DNA of 64,000 nucleotides from assembly GCA_964035015.1 (NCBI GenBank), contig OZ035997.1, forward strand, positions 15,883,467 through 15,947,466, read 5' to 3'. A program made the translations under genes and the position numbers. A model generated the notes under the pieces. That model did not search any database, had not been told where the DNA came from, and saw only the letters and a list, made by a program, of their open reading frames with translations. The stretch is from Corallium rubrum (taxonomy: Eukaryota > Cnidaria > Anthozoa > Scleralcyonacea > Coralliidae). Below are positions 43,493 through 55,284 of the stretch, in pieces. Each line of letters starts with the position of its first letter. Positions within the stretch are counted from its first letter, which is position 1.

Positions 43493-43670
43493 AGCAATAA
43501 TAACAAACTGTTGGCTCACGTCATTTATAAATTAAGCAACTGATCAATTAAATCACGTAAGAATACAATGGCGTATCACGTTAATTTTATTAATTAGAAA
43601 ACAAAATCAAGAATGTTCTCCGAATAGGGCACGCCACGTGCTATTTAATGGCTGTCCCTCCTGAGAAATA

Positions 43671-44611
43671 TTTATTTATTTATTTATTATGTTTTTGCCA
43701 ACAGTGTATAAAGAATATTTATACCTTCACACAAATAAATATATACATAATCAAACGACAGACGAACATGCACATATACAAACTAAACTTTAAGAGAAGT
43801 GGCAAGGATAGCCGCAACAGCGTGTGCCAATTACTGCGGTCCCGTACATAAATAGATTAATAAGAGGAAACACAAAAAAAAACTCAAAAAAAAGTTCAAT
43901 TTACATCAAAAGAAAAATAAATAAAAGAACGATGAAAATCCGCATAGTAAAAGCTGTCAAGTACAACAGCGAAGGTCACCAAGCAAGCTCCGGGCGGAAT
44001 TACACTTGAGACAGACTGTTCTCCATGACCGAGGTTCATCTGGATCGTATGCAGAGTCCAGCGCGAGAATGTAATAAAATATAATTTGATTTTTAAAGTT
44101 GTTGAGTGGTATTCCATTTATTCTTAACTCATTTGGCAGGACATTCCATGTTCTGCACATTCTTGAAAAAAATGAGCGTTGAAAAGTGAGAGTTTTACAT
44201 TTTGGTGGCCGGAATTGAACAAGTTCGTGAGATGAGTATAATCTGGTTATTCGTTTTGGTTGGTATGGAACAGGTAGGAGTTGAGGATCAATGATTGCTA
44301 GACCGTTAACAGCTTTGAAGAAGAAAATCAAATCAAGATATTCATGCCAGTATGCGAGAGGAATTGGGTATAGTGATTGCAAGCGTTGTTTGTAAGTTGT
44401 AGAAGAACGAAATGGAAGATTAAGAATGACTTTGGTTGCTCGACGTTGAACTCTTTCGATACGCTTGATTAATTCCACCGATTGTGGAGACCAAACTTGG
44501 GTTGCGTAGCCAAAGTGAGGTCGAACGATGGATAGATAAAGGGTTCGACGGACGCCAAAGTCTTTGATATCTGTTATTGAACGACGTACCATTCCTAGCA
44601 TCTTGTTTGCT
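43671..44611 (-). mobile_element. CR1/L2-like LINE, 5'-truncated, with ORF2 tail
   Basis: An insertion in the minus-strand Penelope copy, with a 5-bp duplication AAATA (43666-43670 and 44612-44616). It carries an open 214-codon ORF2 end (43957-44601) with LANKMLGMVRRS, VRPHFGYATQVWSP, IERVQRRATKVI and a final C-rich block (CLKCNSARSLLG), i.e. the thumb and C-terminal region of a CR1/L2-type reverse transcriptase protein. The 3' UTR ends in an (ATAA)n tail. The palm with FADD is missing through 5' truncation, as usual for LINEs. Confidence 0.85.
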
Positions 44612-44616
44612 AAATA

Positions 44617-46700
44617 GTGTGATGTTTGGCGATCTCAATGGATTCTCTTGTTCTTCGCGTGAAGTATTGCTTCTCGCTGGTTAAGAGTGATGACTCTTCC
44701 CACTTAACACGATGGTCATACTTCCAAGCGTGTTTGGCAACAGTAGACTTTTCTTGTTGCGCTTTTGTGCAACATGTCTTGTGTTCCTTCAGGCTATATA
44801 GTTGAGAGATTCCTTCCCGTTTCCCCGATGTATACCAAGCCACACTCACAAGGAATGCGATACACTCCAGGCTTAGATAAGCTATCCACTTCATCTTTAT
44901 GTGTGAAAAGTACCTTGAACAATTTGTGTTGACTACTGTGAAATACCTTCATATACCAGCACGATTTAGAATCCTCTCAATCTTGTGAGATGCTGGTCCG
45001 ATATACGGAAGTGAAACTGAAGGTGGTTCTTGCTGGGGCTGTGTATTCGGCTCTGGATGTACCGAAGGTGTCATAGAAGCTTGAATCATCTTCTCAGGAA
45101 AACCGTTGTTAGTTAAAACCAACTTAAGGTGAACTAATTCTTCCTGAAGATGTTCTTCGTCACAAATTGTTCGCGCTCGATGAGCGAGAGTTTTTCACAC
45201 AGATGATTTAATACTTGGATGATGGAATGAAGTGTAGTTAAGGTATCTGTCAGTGTGTGTTGGTTTTCGATACACAGTATGACTTAAAGTCCCATCTGAT
45301 TTAACGGAAAGCCAAACGTCCAAGAATGGGATAGATTTGTCTTGATTTTGTAATTCCATAGTGAATTTAATTGAAGAATGTATGCTGTTAAGGTGGTTAA
45401 GAAAATTAGACAAAGCATTCAAACCGCGTGACCAGGTACTTAGCGTATCATCAACATAACGTTTCCACATACCTGGTTTTAACGGGGCAGTTGCAAGAGC
45501 CTTCTTCTCAAATTCCTCCATGTATAGGTTAGCCATGATTGGAGACAAAGGGACCCATTGCTGCTCCACTAGTTTGTTCGAAAAATCTGTTCCGCCATTG
45601 AAAAAAAGTTGATTTTAGGCACAGCGTTAACAGTTCATAGACCTGATCTGCAGAAAGATTCGTTCTTGTAGCGAGCGTTTTATCTATTAGAAGTCTTTCT
45701 TTTGCAATCAGGCACGCTTCTTCAATGGGAACATTCGTAAACAAACTAAAAACATCAAAACTAACTAATATCTCATCATTAGCCAACTTAAGTGTCTTAA
45801 TTTCAGAGACAAATTCCTTAGAATTTAATACATGGTGAATGGACTTACCAACCAAAGGCTTCAAAACAGTAGCAAGATATGGTGCTAAGGCATATGTTGG
45901 AGAGCCTCGTGAAGCCACAATTGGACGAAATGGGACATTCGTTTTATGAATCTTTGGAAGACCATAAAATTTAGGACACACTGAAGCAGAAGGGCGTAAA
46001 CGTCGGTAGAGGTTTTTAGGTAAACTTTCCATCTTACAAAGTTCTAACAATTTACTAGAAACCTTACGTTCAATGCTATATATAGGTGTCGGATCACGTT
46101 TTAACTCTCTATAAGTTGGAGTACCTAAGAGAGCACTTACCTTGTTGTTATATTCTTCACAATCTAAAACAACAGTGGCATTACCCTTATCTGCTTTTAA
46201 AATATGTACTGACTTATCTGATCTTAGGTTTGATAAGGCAATCTTTTCTTCTTTCCTAAGATTGCTTTTCGGTAGCTTGGCTAGGCGGATTGTTTCAGCA
46301 ACTTGGACTCGAATGTTGTTGGCAGTTTCACTCGGTAGGAAATACAATTTAGGCTCAAGTTGTTGAACAATTTCTTCCTTTGGTATAGATCTTGGCACTA
46401 CCGCAAAATTCAAACCCAGAGATAATACCTTTTCTTCTTCCTTGGTTAGTGTTTTCTTGCTGAGGTTGATGACTATTCGGGATGTCTGTCTTCTTCCATC
46501 TTCATTCTTGATGTGTTTTCGGTCTTTGTTTTCCAATTTCTCATATTTGGCAGTTTGTGTAGAACGAGGTTTGTTGAACGTTTTCGTGGAGGAATTAGAT
46601 ATCATCCTGCTCGCAATTGTATAACGTTCATCACTCAATATTGTTTGGAGTTCGGTGGTTAACGACGAGATTCCTGAAACAACATTGTGTAATTTTCTAC
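44617..46700 (-). pseudogene. Penelope reverse transcriptase / GIY-YIG region (minus copy)
   Basis: A fossil coding region. Recognisable blocks are LPKIHKTNVPFRPIVASRGS, EILVSFDVFSLFTNVP, an RYVDDTL catalytic motif and FLDVWLSVKSDGTL. The nuclease end (44610-44900) has the CECGLVYIGETG-like motif region. N-terminal text is Lys-rich. The order RT then GIY-YIG is that of canonical Penelope/Poseidon elements. It looks broken. Confidence 0.75.
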
Positions 46701-46721
46701 GAGTCCACGAAATAGATATAG

Positions 46722-48245
46722 ATACTCCAACTTATAGAGAGTTAAAACGTGATCCGACACCTAGCATCGAACGTAAGGTTTCTAGTAAATTGTTAGAACT
46801 TTTAGGCCTAAGATGGAAAGTTTACCTAAAAACCTCTACCGACGTTTACGCCCTTCTGCTTCAGTGTGTCCTAAATTTTATGGTCTTCCAAAGATTCATA
46901 AAACGAATGTCCCATTTCGCCGTCCAATTGTGGCTTCACGAGGCTCTCCAACATGCGCCTTAGCACAATATCTTGCTACTGTTTTGAAGCCTTTGGTGCA
47001 TGGTAAGTCCATTCACCATGTATTAAATTCTAAGGAATTTGTCTCTGAAATTAAGACTCTTAAGTTGGCTAATGATGAGATATTAGTTAGTTTTGATGTT
47101 GTTAGTTTGTTTTCGAATGTTCCCATTGAAGAAGCGTGCCTGATTGCAAAATAAAGACTTCTAATAGACAAAACGCTCGCTACAAGAAAGAATCTTTCTG
47201 CAGATCAGGTCTATGAACTGTTAACGCTGTGCCTAAAATCAACTTGTTTTCAATGGCGGAACAGATTTTTCGAACAAACTACTGGAGCAGCAATGGGTCC
47301 CCCTTTGTCTCCAATCATGGCTAACCTATACATGGAGGAATTTGAGAAGAAGGCTCTTGCAACTGCCCCGTTAAAACCAGGTATGTGGAAACGTTATGTT
47401 GATGATACGCTAAGTACCTGGTCACGCGGTTTGAATGCTTTGTCTAATTTTCTTAACCACCTTAACAGCATACATCCTTCAATTAAATTCACTATGGAAT
47501 TACAAAATCAAGACAAATCTATCCCATTCTTGGACGTTTGGCTTTCCGTTAAATCAGATGGGACTTTAAGTCATACTGTGTATCGAAAACCAACACACAC
47601 TGACAGATACCTTAACTACACTTCATTCCATCATCCAAGTATTAAATCATCTGTGTGAAAAACTCTCGCTCATCGAGCGCGAACAACTTGTGACGAAGAA
47701 CATCTTCAGGAAGAATTAGTTCACCTTAAGTTGGTTTTAACTAACAACGGTTTTCCTGAGAAGATGATTCAAGCTTCTATGACACCTTCGGTACATCCAG
47801 AGCCGAATACACAGCCCCAGCAAGAACCACCTTCAGTTTCTCTTCCGTATATCGAACCAGCATCTCACAAGATTGAGAGGATTCTAAATCGTGCTGGTAT
47901 GAAGGTATTTCACAGTAGTCAACACAAATTGTTCAAGGTACTTTTCACACATAAAGATGAAGTGGATAGCTTATCTAAGCCTGGAGTGTATCGCATTCCT
48001 TGTGAGTGTGGCTTGGTATACATCGGGGAAACGGGAAGGAATCTCTCAACTCGCCTGAAGGAACACAAGACATGTTGCATAAAAGCGCAAAAGAAAAGTC
48101 TGCTGTTGCCAAACACGCTTGGAAGTATGACCATCGCGTGTTAAGTGGGAAGAGTCATCACTCTTAGCCAGCGACAAGCAATACTTCACGCGAAGAACAA
48201 GAGAATCCATTGAGATCGCAAAACATCACACTATTTCTCAGGAGG
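46722..48245 (+). pseudogene. Penelope reverse transcriptase / GIY-YIG region (plus copy)
   Basis: A fossil coding region, 5'-truncated relative to the minus copy. It contains the same RT blocks, including RYVDDTL near 47390, and a clear GIY-YIG nuclease segment near 47985-48075 (YRIPCECGLVYIGETGRNLS, then RLKEHK). It looks broken. Its downstream terminal repeat runs to 48520. Confidence 0.75.
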
Positions 48246-48520
48246 GACAGCCATTAAATAGCACGTGGCGTGCCCTATTCGGAGAACATTCTTGATTTTG
48301 TTTTCTAATTAATAAAATTAACGTGATACGCCATTGTATTCTTACGTGATTAAATTGATCAGTTGCTTAATTTATAAATGACGTGAGCCAACAGTTTGTT
48401 ATTATTGCTTTGATGAAGGCCTGAGTCAACAGGCCGAAAGCTTAGCAAAGAAATATTTTACGTGGTGTTTCCACAAAACTTATTTATATTACTTCATCGC
48501 CATAAAAACGTTCAAAGAAT

Positions 48521-49424
48521 AAATTATAATTTATAAGTTCGGTTGGATTACGAAAGTTCTTCAACGATCAAGACGAAAGAAATCTTTGCCAGAAAAAATG
48601 GTTTCAGCTAAAAAGTATATTAATATTACTATGGAAAAAGACCAAAGAAAGAAGGCTAACAAGAGATGTGGCAGCGAGAAAAAGACAACAATAAATACGA
48701 CTTAAAACCACTGAAAAAAGTCTAAAAATTATTACGATAAAGACCGAAAACGATGCCGACCGAAATGTATAAACTGAAAGAAGGATGTGTCCTGAAACTG
48801 TTCAAAGCCAGTAAAGAATTTTGCTTTGGTGTATGCTACATAACTCGAGAGGGAACGACGAAGAAATTTTGAAACAAGCGGCTTTTTAGATCAAGAAAAG
48901 AACTGAATGATGCCTTGTCATATTTATGTGTCAACAACGAAAAAAGTAAGAAACCGCGAACGTCGATCGAACGAGAAAAACAATCCGAAAAGTCTAGACT
49001 GAATTGGCAGTGTTTGTGGTGACAAAAGCAGTAGAAAGTTTAACGTTAGGAGATTCGTATTTACCAGTTTAGCTGAGCTAAAACGGAAGAAACCTTGAAA
49101 ATGAAAATTAATATAAATAATATATTGTCTAGGAATGTCTTTGAACGCTAGGACGTTGACATTGTGTCTTTTCTTGGCCACTGTTTATATATATTTTTGA
49201 ATGAAAATTTGTCATTTGGTTCATCTCGTTGTTTTGTTTTTTTTAATATTGATTTTGCTTGTTCTTTCGGTGTGTCAATACATGACAACAGATGAACCTT
49301 TCTAACTAATTTTCTGGGATGTTTTCTGATCTGTGTGTCATTAATACAACAAAAAACAAATTAGGGGAGGGGGAGTGGGGTTAAAAAATGCATATAAAGC
49401 GGGCGAGGGGTTGTTGCGTTCATG
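48521..49424 (+). repeat. R1 copy 1, 3' part
   Basis: It includes 'agttcggttggattacg', 'aatctttgccagaaaaaatg', 'gagagatgtggcagcgag', and ends with 'agcgggcgaggggttgttgc'. Short frames such as MVSAKKYINITM are conserved between copies but too brief to call a protein. Confidence 0.7.

Positions 49425-49500
<76 letters not shown>
49425..49500. repeat. (TA)n microsatellite at an R1 junction
   Basis: About 37 TA units between the end of R1 copy 1 and the start of copy 2. Shorter TA runs stand at the same point inside copies 1 and 3, so it has expanded here. Confidence 0.95.
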
Positions 49501-49501
<1 letters not shown>

Positions 49502-51048
49502 AATCCACAACTTTTGCAGTTCGAATAGCAGGGTACTGGTAACTAACCTGTTAAATTATTCAAATTATTTAAATTTACGTCAGCAAATTATAATTTATAA
49601 GTTCGGTTGGATTACGAAATAGTTTTTCAACGATCATGACGAAAGAAATCTTTGCCAGAAAAAATGGTTTCAGCTAAAATGTACATTAATATTACCATGA
49701 AAAAAGACCAAACAAAGAAGGCTAAGAAGAGATGTGGCAGCGAGAAAAAGACAACAGTCAATAATAAAGACTTATTAACCGAGTGCGAGGTCTGTACGGG
49801 AAAGTATTTGCCTGAGGTTTTCGTACAGACCGAGCGACGAAGGAGCGAGTTTTGTGCGATAAAACCAAGGGCAAATACTTTCTAGTACAGACCGAGCAAA
49901 CGAGGTTAATAAGAAATTCATTATATGGCTATTGGTTCATTTTATTTAAAGCTTCGAGCGTTGCTTTCGTCTTCGGAGTATGCTGTTTATATACCTGTTG
50001 ACTGTTTCGTGTCGCTTCTTGGCCTTACAGTTCGGCTTTTGTTTGTTGTGTTTTTAGATAAACAGAAGAAGAAAACCAGCAGTGATGTTCCAACACATTT
50101 TATTGTTCAGAATATTTGAATGAAGTTACCTATTTTTATTTTTATTTGTATTCAAATCAACTCCCGAAATGTTCCCGCCAAAACTTACAGGGCCGAGAAA
50201 AAAGCGTATTGACCTGTCGGTCAATATCATAAAATCTCGACCTCTCAGGAACCAATCAGTGTGCGTCGTTTTGCGTACGGACCGGAAATCAAACCCAGCC
50301 ATATAATAAATACGACTTAAAACCACTGGAAAAAGCCCAAAAATTAATACCATAAAGACCGAAAACGATGCTGACCAATGCCGACCGAAATGTAACTGCA
50401 TGAAAGAAGAAGGATGCGTCCTGAAACTGTTCAAAGCCAGTAAAGAATTTTGCTCCAGTGTATTCTACATAACTCGAGAGGGAACGATGAAGAAATTTTG
50501 AAACAAACGGCTTTTTAGATCATGAAGAGAACTGAATGATGCCTTGTTATATTTATGTGTCAACAACGGAAAAAGTAAGAAACCGCGAACGAGAAAAACA
50601 ATCCGAAAAGAGTAGACTGAATTGGCAGTGTTTGTGGTCATAAAAGCAGAAGAAAGTTTAACGGTAGGAGATTCGTATTTAACAGTTTAGCTGAGTTAAA
50701 ACGGAAGAAATCTTGAAAATGAAAATTAATATAAATAATATATTGTCTAGAATTGTCTTTCAACGCTAGGACGTTGACATTGTGTGATCTGTGTCTTTTC
50801 TTGGCCACTGTTTATATATATTTTCATCTCGTTGTTTTTGTTTTTTTTAATATTGACATTGCATGTTCTTTCGGTGTGTCAATACACGACTACAGATGAA
50901 CCTTGCTAACTAATTTTCTGGATGTTTTCTGATCTGTGTTCACTAATACAACAAAAAACAGAAATTAGGGGGGGGGGGGGAGGAGAGGGGGGTTAAAAAA
51001 ATGCATATAAAGCGGGCGAGGGGTTGTTGCGTTCATGTATTTCTAGTA
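49501..51048 (+). repeat. R1 copy 2 with internal insertion
   Basis: Direct tandem neighbour of copy 1, with the same internal text to about 49760 and again from about 50312. The 550 bases between are absent from copies 1 and 3 and are an insertion headed by the hairpin at 49772-49913. The copy ends 'gcgggcgaggggttgttgc' at about 51035. Confidence 0.7.
49772..49913. repeat. Hairpin at the edge of the insertion in R1 copy 2
   Basis: 'cttattaacc' and 'ggttaataag' bound arms containing 'gaggtctgtac' and 'gtacagacc', plus 'aaagtatttgcc' and 'ggcaaatacttt'. The plan resembles 23496-23637 ('gttatttacc'). Confidence 0.75.
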
Positions 51049-51124
51049 TATTATGAGCTCATTATTACGAGTCTTCCTGGAAAATTTTAAGTCAATACAA
51101 TTATTCCTTCTTGAGTTATAGCAA

Positions 51125-51632
51125 CCTCGTCCCCAGGACATTTTGCCTCCACGTTGGGAGGTCGGCGAAAATGGCCCTGGCATCGGCTGGTCGATTCTAT
51201 AATCGGATTGGCCGGTTTAAAAACTTGATTAATTCAGATACAGTGTAATTTATTCATCAAAATATGAATTGCAATAAATCCACTCTGCGAAGTTCATCCA
51301 AAGAATTGTAACGATAGCTTTGGTTAAAGTCAAGAACAACATTAGATATACGTTTCTTCCCGACATTTAAATGTATCCTGGATAATCGTGGGGAGTATCA
51401 TGATGAATAATGCTAGCCAGTTGCATTTATGATAAAGGTTAACATGAGTGATTCGGCAGAGCGTTAAATATTTATTATTCATGTATACGTATTATACAAA
51501 AACGAAACACAAAGACCGCATAAATTTTCTTGCCAAAACACCCCAAAATTCTGGGTGTCACGTGACCAGCCGATGCCAGGGCCATTTTCGCCGACCTCCC
51601 AAACGTGGAGGCAAAATGCCCTGGGGACGAGG
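51125..51632. repeat. Foldback MITE with CCTCGTCCCC ends
   Basis: Inverted arms 51125-51208 and 51548-51632 share 'aggcaaaatg', 'gaggtcggcgaaaatggcc' and 'tgccagggcc'-type text around about 340 bases of unique AT-rich DNA. Neither strand encodes a recognised protein. Confidence 0.8.
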
Positions 51633-51720
51633 TAGGAGTTATAGAGTTTTGAATTACATTATTGCTGACGTCAGCATAATTTTTAAATGTCGTTAAAAGC
51701 CACTTTGTACACACAATTTT

Positions 51721-51725
51721 TATTT

Positions 51726-51808
<83 letters not shown>

Positions 51809-52282
51809 TTATTTATTTATTTATTTATTAGGCTTTGCTACTATATTTTACATACACATATATTAGATAATTACATTTAAAAGTACATAAAATAAGTATC
51901 TAAGAGAACACGTACAGGGAATATCAGGAAGAAAGAAGTGCGGTGACAGGATAACCGCAAAAGCATATATGCCAATTACAGCGGGCCCGTAAACTAAACG
52001 AATAAAATAACGGATTTACCAACTGCAAGAATATTAGAAAATTAGAAACAGCAGTGGAGACAATCAATTAAACTACGTGCAGTGTTACATTTCGGACAAA
52101 TTGCCGTCCATGTCCTGGGATCATCTGGGTCGTATGGTGTATATACAAGTACAGCAGTCCTGTGGTATTTTAATAGAATTGTTTTAAACTTATTTAAGCC
52201 GTTTGTCTTGCGACGTAGAATGCCTCGCAATGCGTTCCATGTCCTTGCCATTCTTGTGCAAAATGAACGCTGCTGAGTAAGT
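51721..52282 (-). mobile_element. CR1/L2-like LINE, 5'-truncated (second subfamily)
   Basis: (TTTA)n at 51721-51830 is the reversed tail. Upstream on minus, ORF2 ends with QQRSFCTRMARTWNALRG, VYTPYDPDDPRTW and CPKCNTARSLIDCLHCCF. It is the same C-terminal layout as the LINEs at 29708 and 43671 but clearly diverged from them. R1 copy 3 starts immediately at its 5' side. Confidence 0.8.
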
Positions 52283-52284
52283 GT

Positions 52285-53450
52285 ATATACTAGAAATACA
52301 TGAAAGCAACAACCCCTCGCCCGCTTTATATGCATTTTTTAACCCCCCTCCCCCCACCCCCCTCCTAATTTCTGTTTTTTGTTGTATTATAAATGGCACA
52401 CACATCAGAAAACATCCCAGAAAATTAGTTAGCAAGGTTCATCTGTAGTCATGTATTGACACACCGAAAGAACATGCAAAGTCAATATTAAAAACAAACA
52501 AACAACGAGATGAAGCAAATGACAAATTTTCATTCAAAAATATATAATATATAAACAATGGCCAAGAAAAGACACAATGTCAACGTCCTAGCGTTCAAAG
52601 ACAATTCTAGACAAAATATTATTTATATTAATTTTCATTTTCACGATTTCTTCCGATTTAACTCAGCTAAACTGGTAAATAGTAATACGAATCTCCTACC
52701 GTTAAACTTTCTTCTGCTTTTGTCACCACAAACACTGCCAATTCAGTCTAGTCTTTTCGGATTGTTTTTCTCGTTCGCGGTTTCTTACTTTTTTTCGTTG
52801 TTGACACATAAACTTAAGTTAAATATGACAAGGCATCATTCAGTTCTCTTCATGATCTAAAAAGCCGTTTGTTTCAAAATTTCTTCATCGTTCCCTCTCG
52901 AGTTATGTAGAATACACCAGCGAAAAATTCCTTACCGGCTTTGAACAGTTTCAGGACACATCCTTCTTCTTTCAGTTTTAATTTCGGTCGGTATCGTTTT
53001 CGGTCTTTATCGTATTAATTTTTAGGCTTTTTCCAGTGGTATTTTTCTCGCTGCCACATCTCTTGTTAGTCTTCTTTCTTTGGTCTTTTTCCATAGTAAT
53101 ACTAATGTACATTTTAGCATTTTAGCTGAAACCATTTTTTCTGGCAAAGATTTCGTTCGTCATGATCGTTGAAAAACTATTTCGTAATTCAACCGAACTT
53201 ATAAATTATATATTTGCTGACGTAAATTTAAATAATTTGAATAATTTAACAGGTTAGTTACCAGCACCCTGCTATTCGAACTGCGCAAGTTGTGGATTTG
53301 ATAACATATATATATATATATATATACAAACAGGTTTCAGAATTGCTTTCGGCTTTTCATCTCGCGTGTAAAGTGGACTCCACGCACGTCGAGATTAGCA
53401 CCCTCACCCGGGCTCCGGGCCTTCGGCCCTACGCCCGGGCTCGGGGATAA
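52285..53450 (-). repeat. R1 copy 3
   Basis: The most complete uninterrupted copy. It runs from 'atactagaaatacatg' with 'aacaacccctcgcccgc' to the GC-rich block 'ccttcggccctacgcccggg' at about 53420-53450. It contains a TA run at 53306-53327. Opposite orientation to copies 1 and 2. Confidence 0.8.
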
Positions 53451-53451
53451 G

Positions 53452-53582
53452 TGTTCTGCATTTCGGTTGACAGAATAGTGAGAGGTTTGGATTATCAGTA
53501 AGTCTGTTTTTTCTTAATGAGGTGTATGGAGTAGGTAAAACATCAGGATTGACACATACAACATCGTTGAATGCTTTAAGGT
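53452..53582 (-). pseudogene. LINE ORF2 fragment
   Basis: Translates to LKAFNDVVCVNPDVLPTPYT, RLTDNPNLSLFCQPKCRT, aligning with FKAVNGLAIIDPQLLPVPYQ of the LINE at 43671-44611. It is cut by R1 on one side and the half palindrome on the other. Confidence 0.65.
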
Positions 53583-53815
53583 GGCTCCATACAGTTTCTT
53601 GAAAAATGGAAAATACAAGTTTGAGAGCCCAAAACACTTGATTAAACAATTCGGAAAAAGAATAAAACTAAATGTTATGCATAGTTAAACAGTCTGACAA
53701 TCAAAAACTGCTACCAAATAAATAGCAACAGTTGTTGCTATGTCAACAATGATGTTTCAAAATGGCTGCCAATTACCCTTCAAACTAATTTAATTCGGAA
53801 AAAACTTTGGTGACG
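53583..53815. repeat. Half copy of the 16398-17105 palindrome
   Basis: Reads 'ggctccatacagtttcttg' through 'aaaactttggtgac', corresponding to one arm only. It separates two LINE fragments. Confidence 0.75.
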
Positions 53816-54185
53816 CAGCGAGAACTTCGTCGGGGATGAGATTTACGTCAGATAAGGCGCGTTTGTCGAGTGAGGTTGATGGTGCTGTGTTTAGTGACGG
53901 AGCAGTTGGTTTTTTGTGAAAGATGGAGACGAAACAACGGTTAGAATAGAATAGTTCGGCTATAGTGTCTGGAGTAATGGAGTTGATGCGACAAATTCTG
54001 TATGGAGAGGTGTTTAAAGATGGACCAAAATGGTTTTTGGTTTGTCCTCAGATCCGTAGCAAGTGAAGTGAAAAAGTTACGACTCTCCGATATCACAGTT
54101 TTGACTGTAGATCTTAGCGTTTTAAACCTCTGTTTCATGTTGTCACTCGGATTTGTTTTTTGGCCGCCATATTTGTGTACCTAAT
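53816..54185 (-). pseudogene. LINE ORF2 fragment (nuclease-RT linker region)
   Basis: A minus frame (53941-54138) includes MKQRFKTLRSTVKTVISESR, FFTSLATDLRTNQKPFWSIF and KHLS, the usual 'KPFWSFFK' linker between endonuclease and reverse transcriptase of CR1/L2/jockey-like LINEs. It continues weakly to 53816. Same orientation as the fragment at 53452-53582, probably one original insertion. Confidence 0.65.
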
Positions 54186-55284
54186 TCGCGTCTATGAGGT
54201 ACACAAATATGGCAGAAATGCTCGTACAAAGTGTAGTTTCAACAATAATAATATACAGGGCAAAATTACTTGAATATGATTGGCTAATGAAAAGGGTATT
54301 TTTTTTGTAATACAGGACAAAATTACTTGCACTTGATTGGTTCCATGATCAGCAGCAGTACTTGCATGTGATTGGTCGCTTTGTCACTTAGCAACAGTGA
54401 ACCTCGGAGGAGTGACTTTTTTCAACAAATCTGCGAAGATTTTCAGTCTGAAAATGCTTTTTTGTTTACTTTGAACTATTTTAAACTATTGAAGGAGTGT
54501 AAACTATTAGTGAAAATGAATTCACTAGAAAAATTACGAACTTTTGCCAGGGTTTACAAAAAGAAAGCAACAGGCACAGCGATAGAGCGAGAAAATTGGA
54601 ATGTTGCCGAGCCCCAACCGTGATAAGGTACATGTACTTCGACATTTTCTGGACATAACATAGCTCTGGAATAATTTTGCCCTCTATATTATTAACACAT
54701 AATCGCATGAGTTCTCATAAAATTAAGGTTTAATTTCACTTGTGTTTTTAAAATATTACAAATTACCATCGTCGCTTCGCGACTCGGGCAATTTTGTAAA
54801 ATTTTGAAAACACTCGTGAAATTAAACCTTAATTTTCCTCGGCCCCATGCGATTACCTAAACAAATTTTCAGATTGTACATCAAACTCAATTAGACGTTA
54901 CTTCTAACTAAGCCTTGTACGTTGAATTGTGTATACAATGTGGCTTTGAACAACATTTGAAAATTATGCTGACGTCAGCAATAATCGAATTAATATTTGT
55001 ATCGACTCAAAAATTTCCAGAAATACTCGTAATAACAATCTACAAAATATATAAAACAACCAGCTTGGTAGGTTTCATAATTTAGATTTTAGAATTTTGC
55101 GCCGCCAGAGTGAAAGCTATACCTATGCAGTTAAATGTGTTTTAACAATATACCAGGGAGGAACACATCAGGTCCTGCATCGGCTGCATGCGCATCCCGT
55201 TTCAGGAATACACCTCATCCCCTTCCTCCTCCCACATCTCCCAACACCCATAAGCACCCTAAACGCCCCCACTCTTAAGCACAA
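54186..55284. other. No gene supported
   Basis: Short direct repeats near 54255-54385 ('caaaattacttg', 'tgattggt'). A pair of inverted phrases 'aaattaaggtttaatttcac' and 'gaaattaaaccttaatttt' (54721-54840) marks a small foldback. No recognised protein. Confidence 0.45.

Larger units (their letters stand above)
43418..48520. mobile_element. Head-to-head pair of Penelope-like elements
   Basis: Two copies diverge from about 46700: a longer one on minus and a 5'-truncated one on plus (from 46722). Outer ends are inverted terminal repeats ('gttttgtggaaacaccacg'). The whole block is bounded by a 13-bp duplication AAATTATAATTTA, so it inserted as one unit into repeat R1. Each copy encodes a Penelope reverse transcriptase and a GIY-YIG nuclease. 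Both look broken, with a few breaks each, and the copies are close in sequence. A LINE is nested in the minus copy. Confidence 0.8.

Noticed and set aside
49422-49622. Frame with repeated YIYIYI
   Set aside because: Translation of the (TA)n microsatellite.
54372-54623. 83-codon plus frame, Lys/Leu-rich
   Set aside because: Charged helix-like text without a recognised family, in a region of short repeats; insufficient support.
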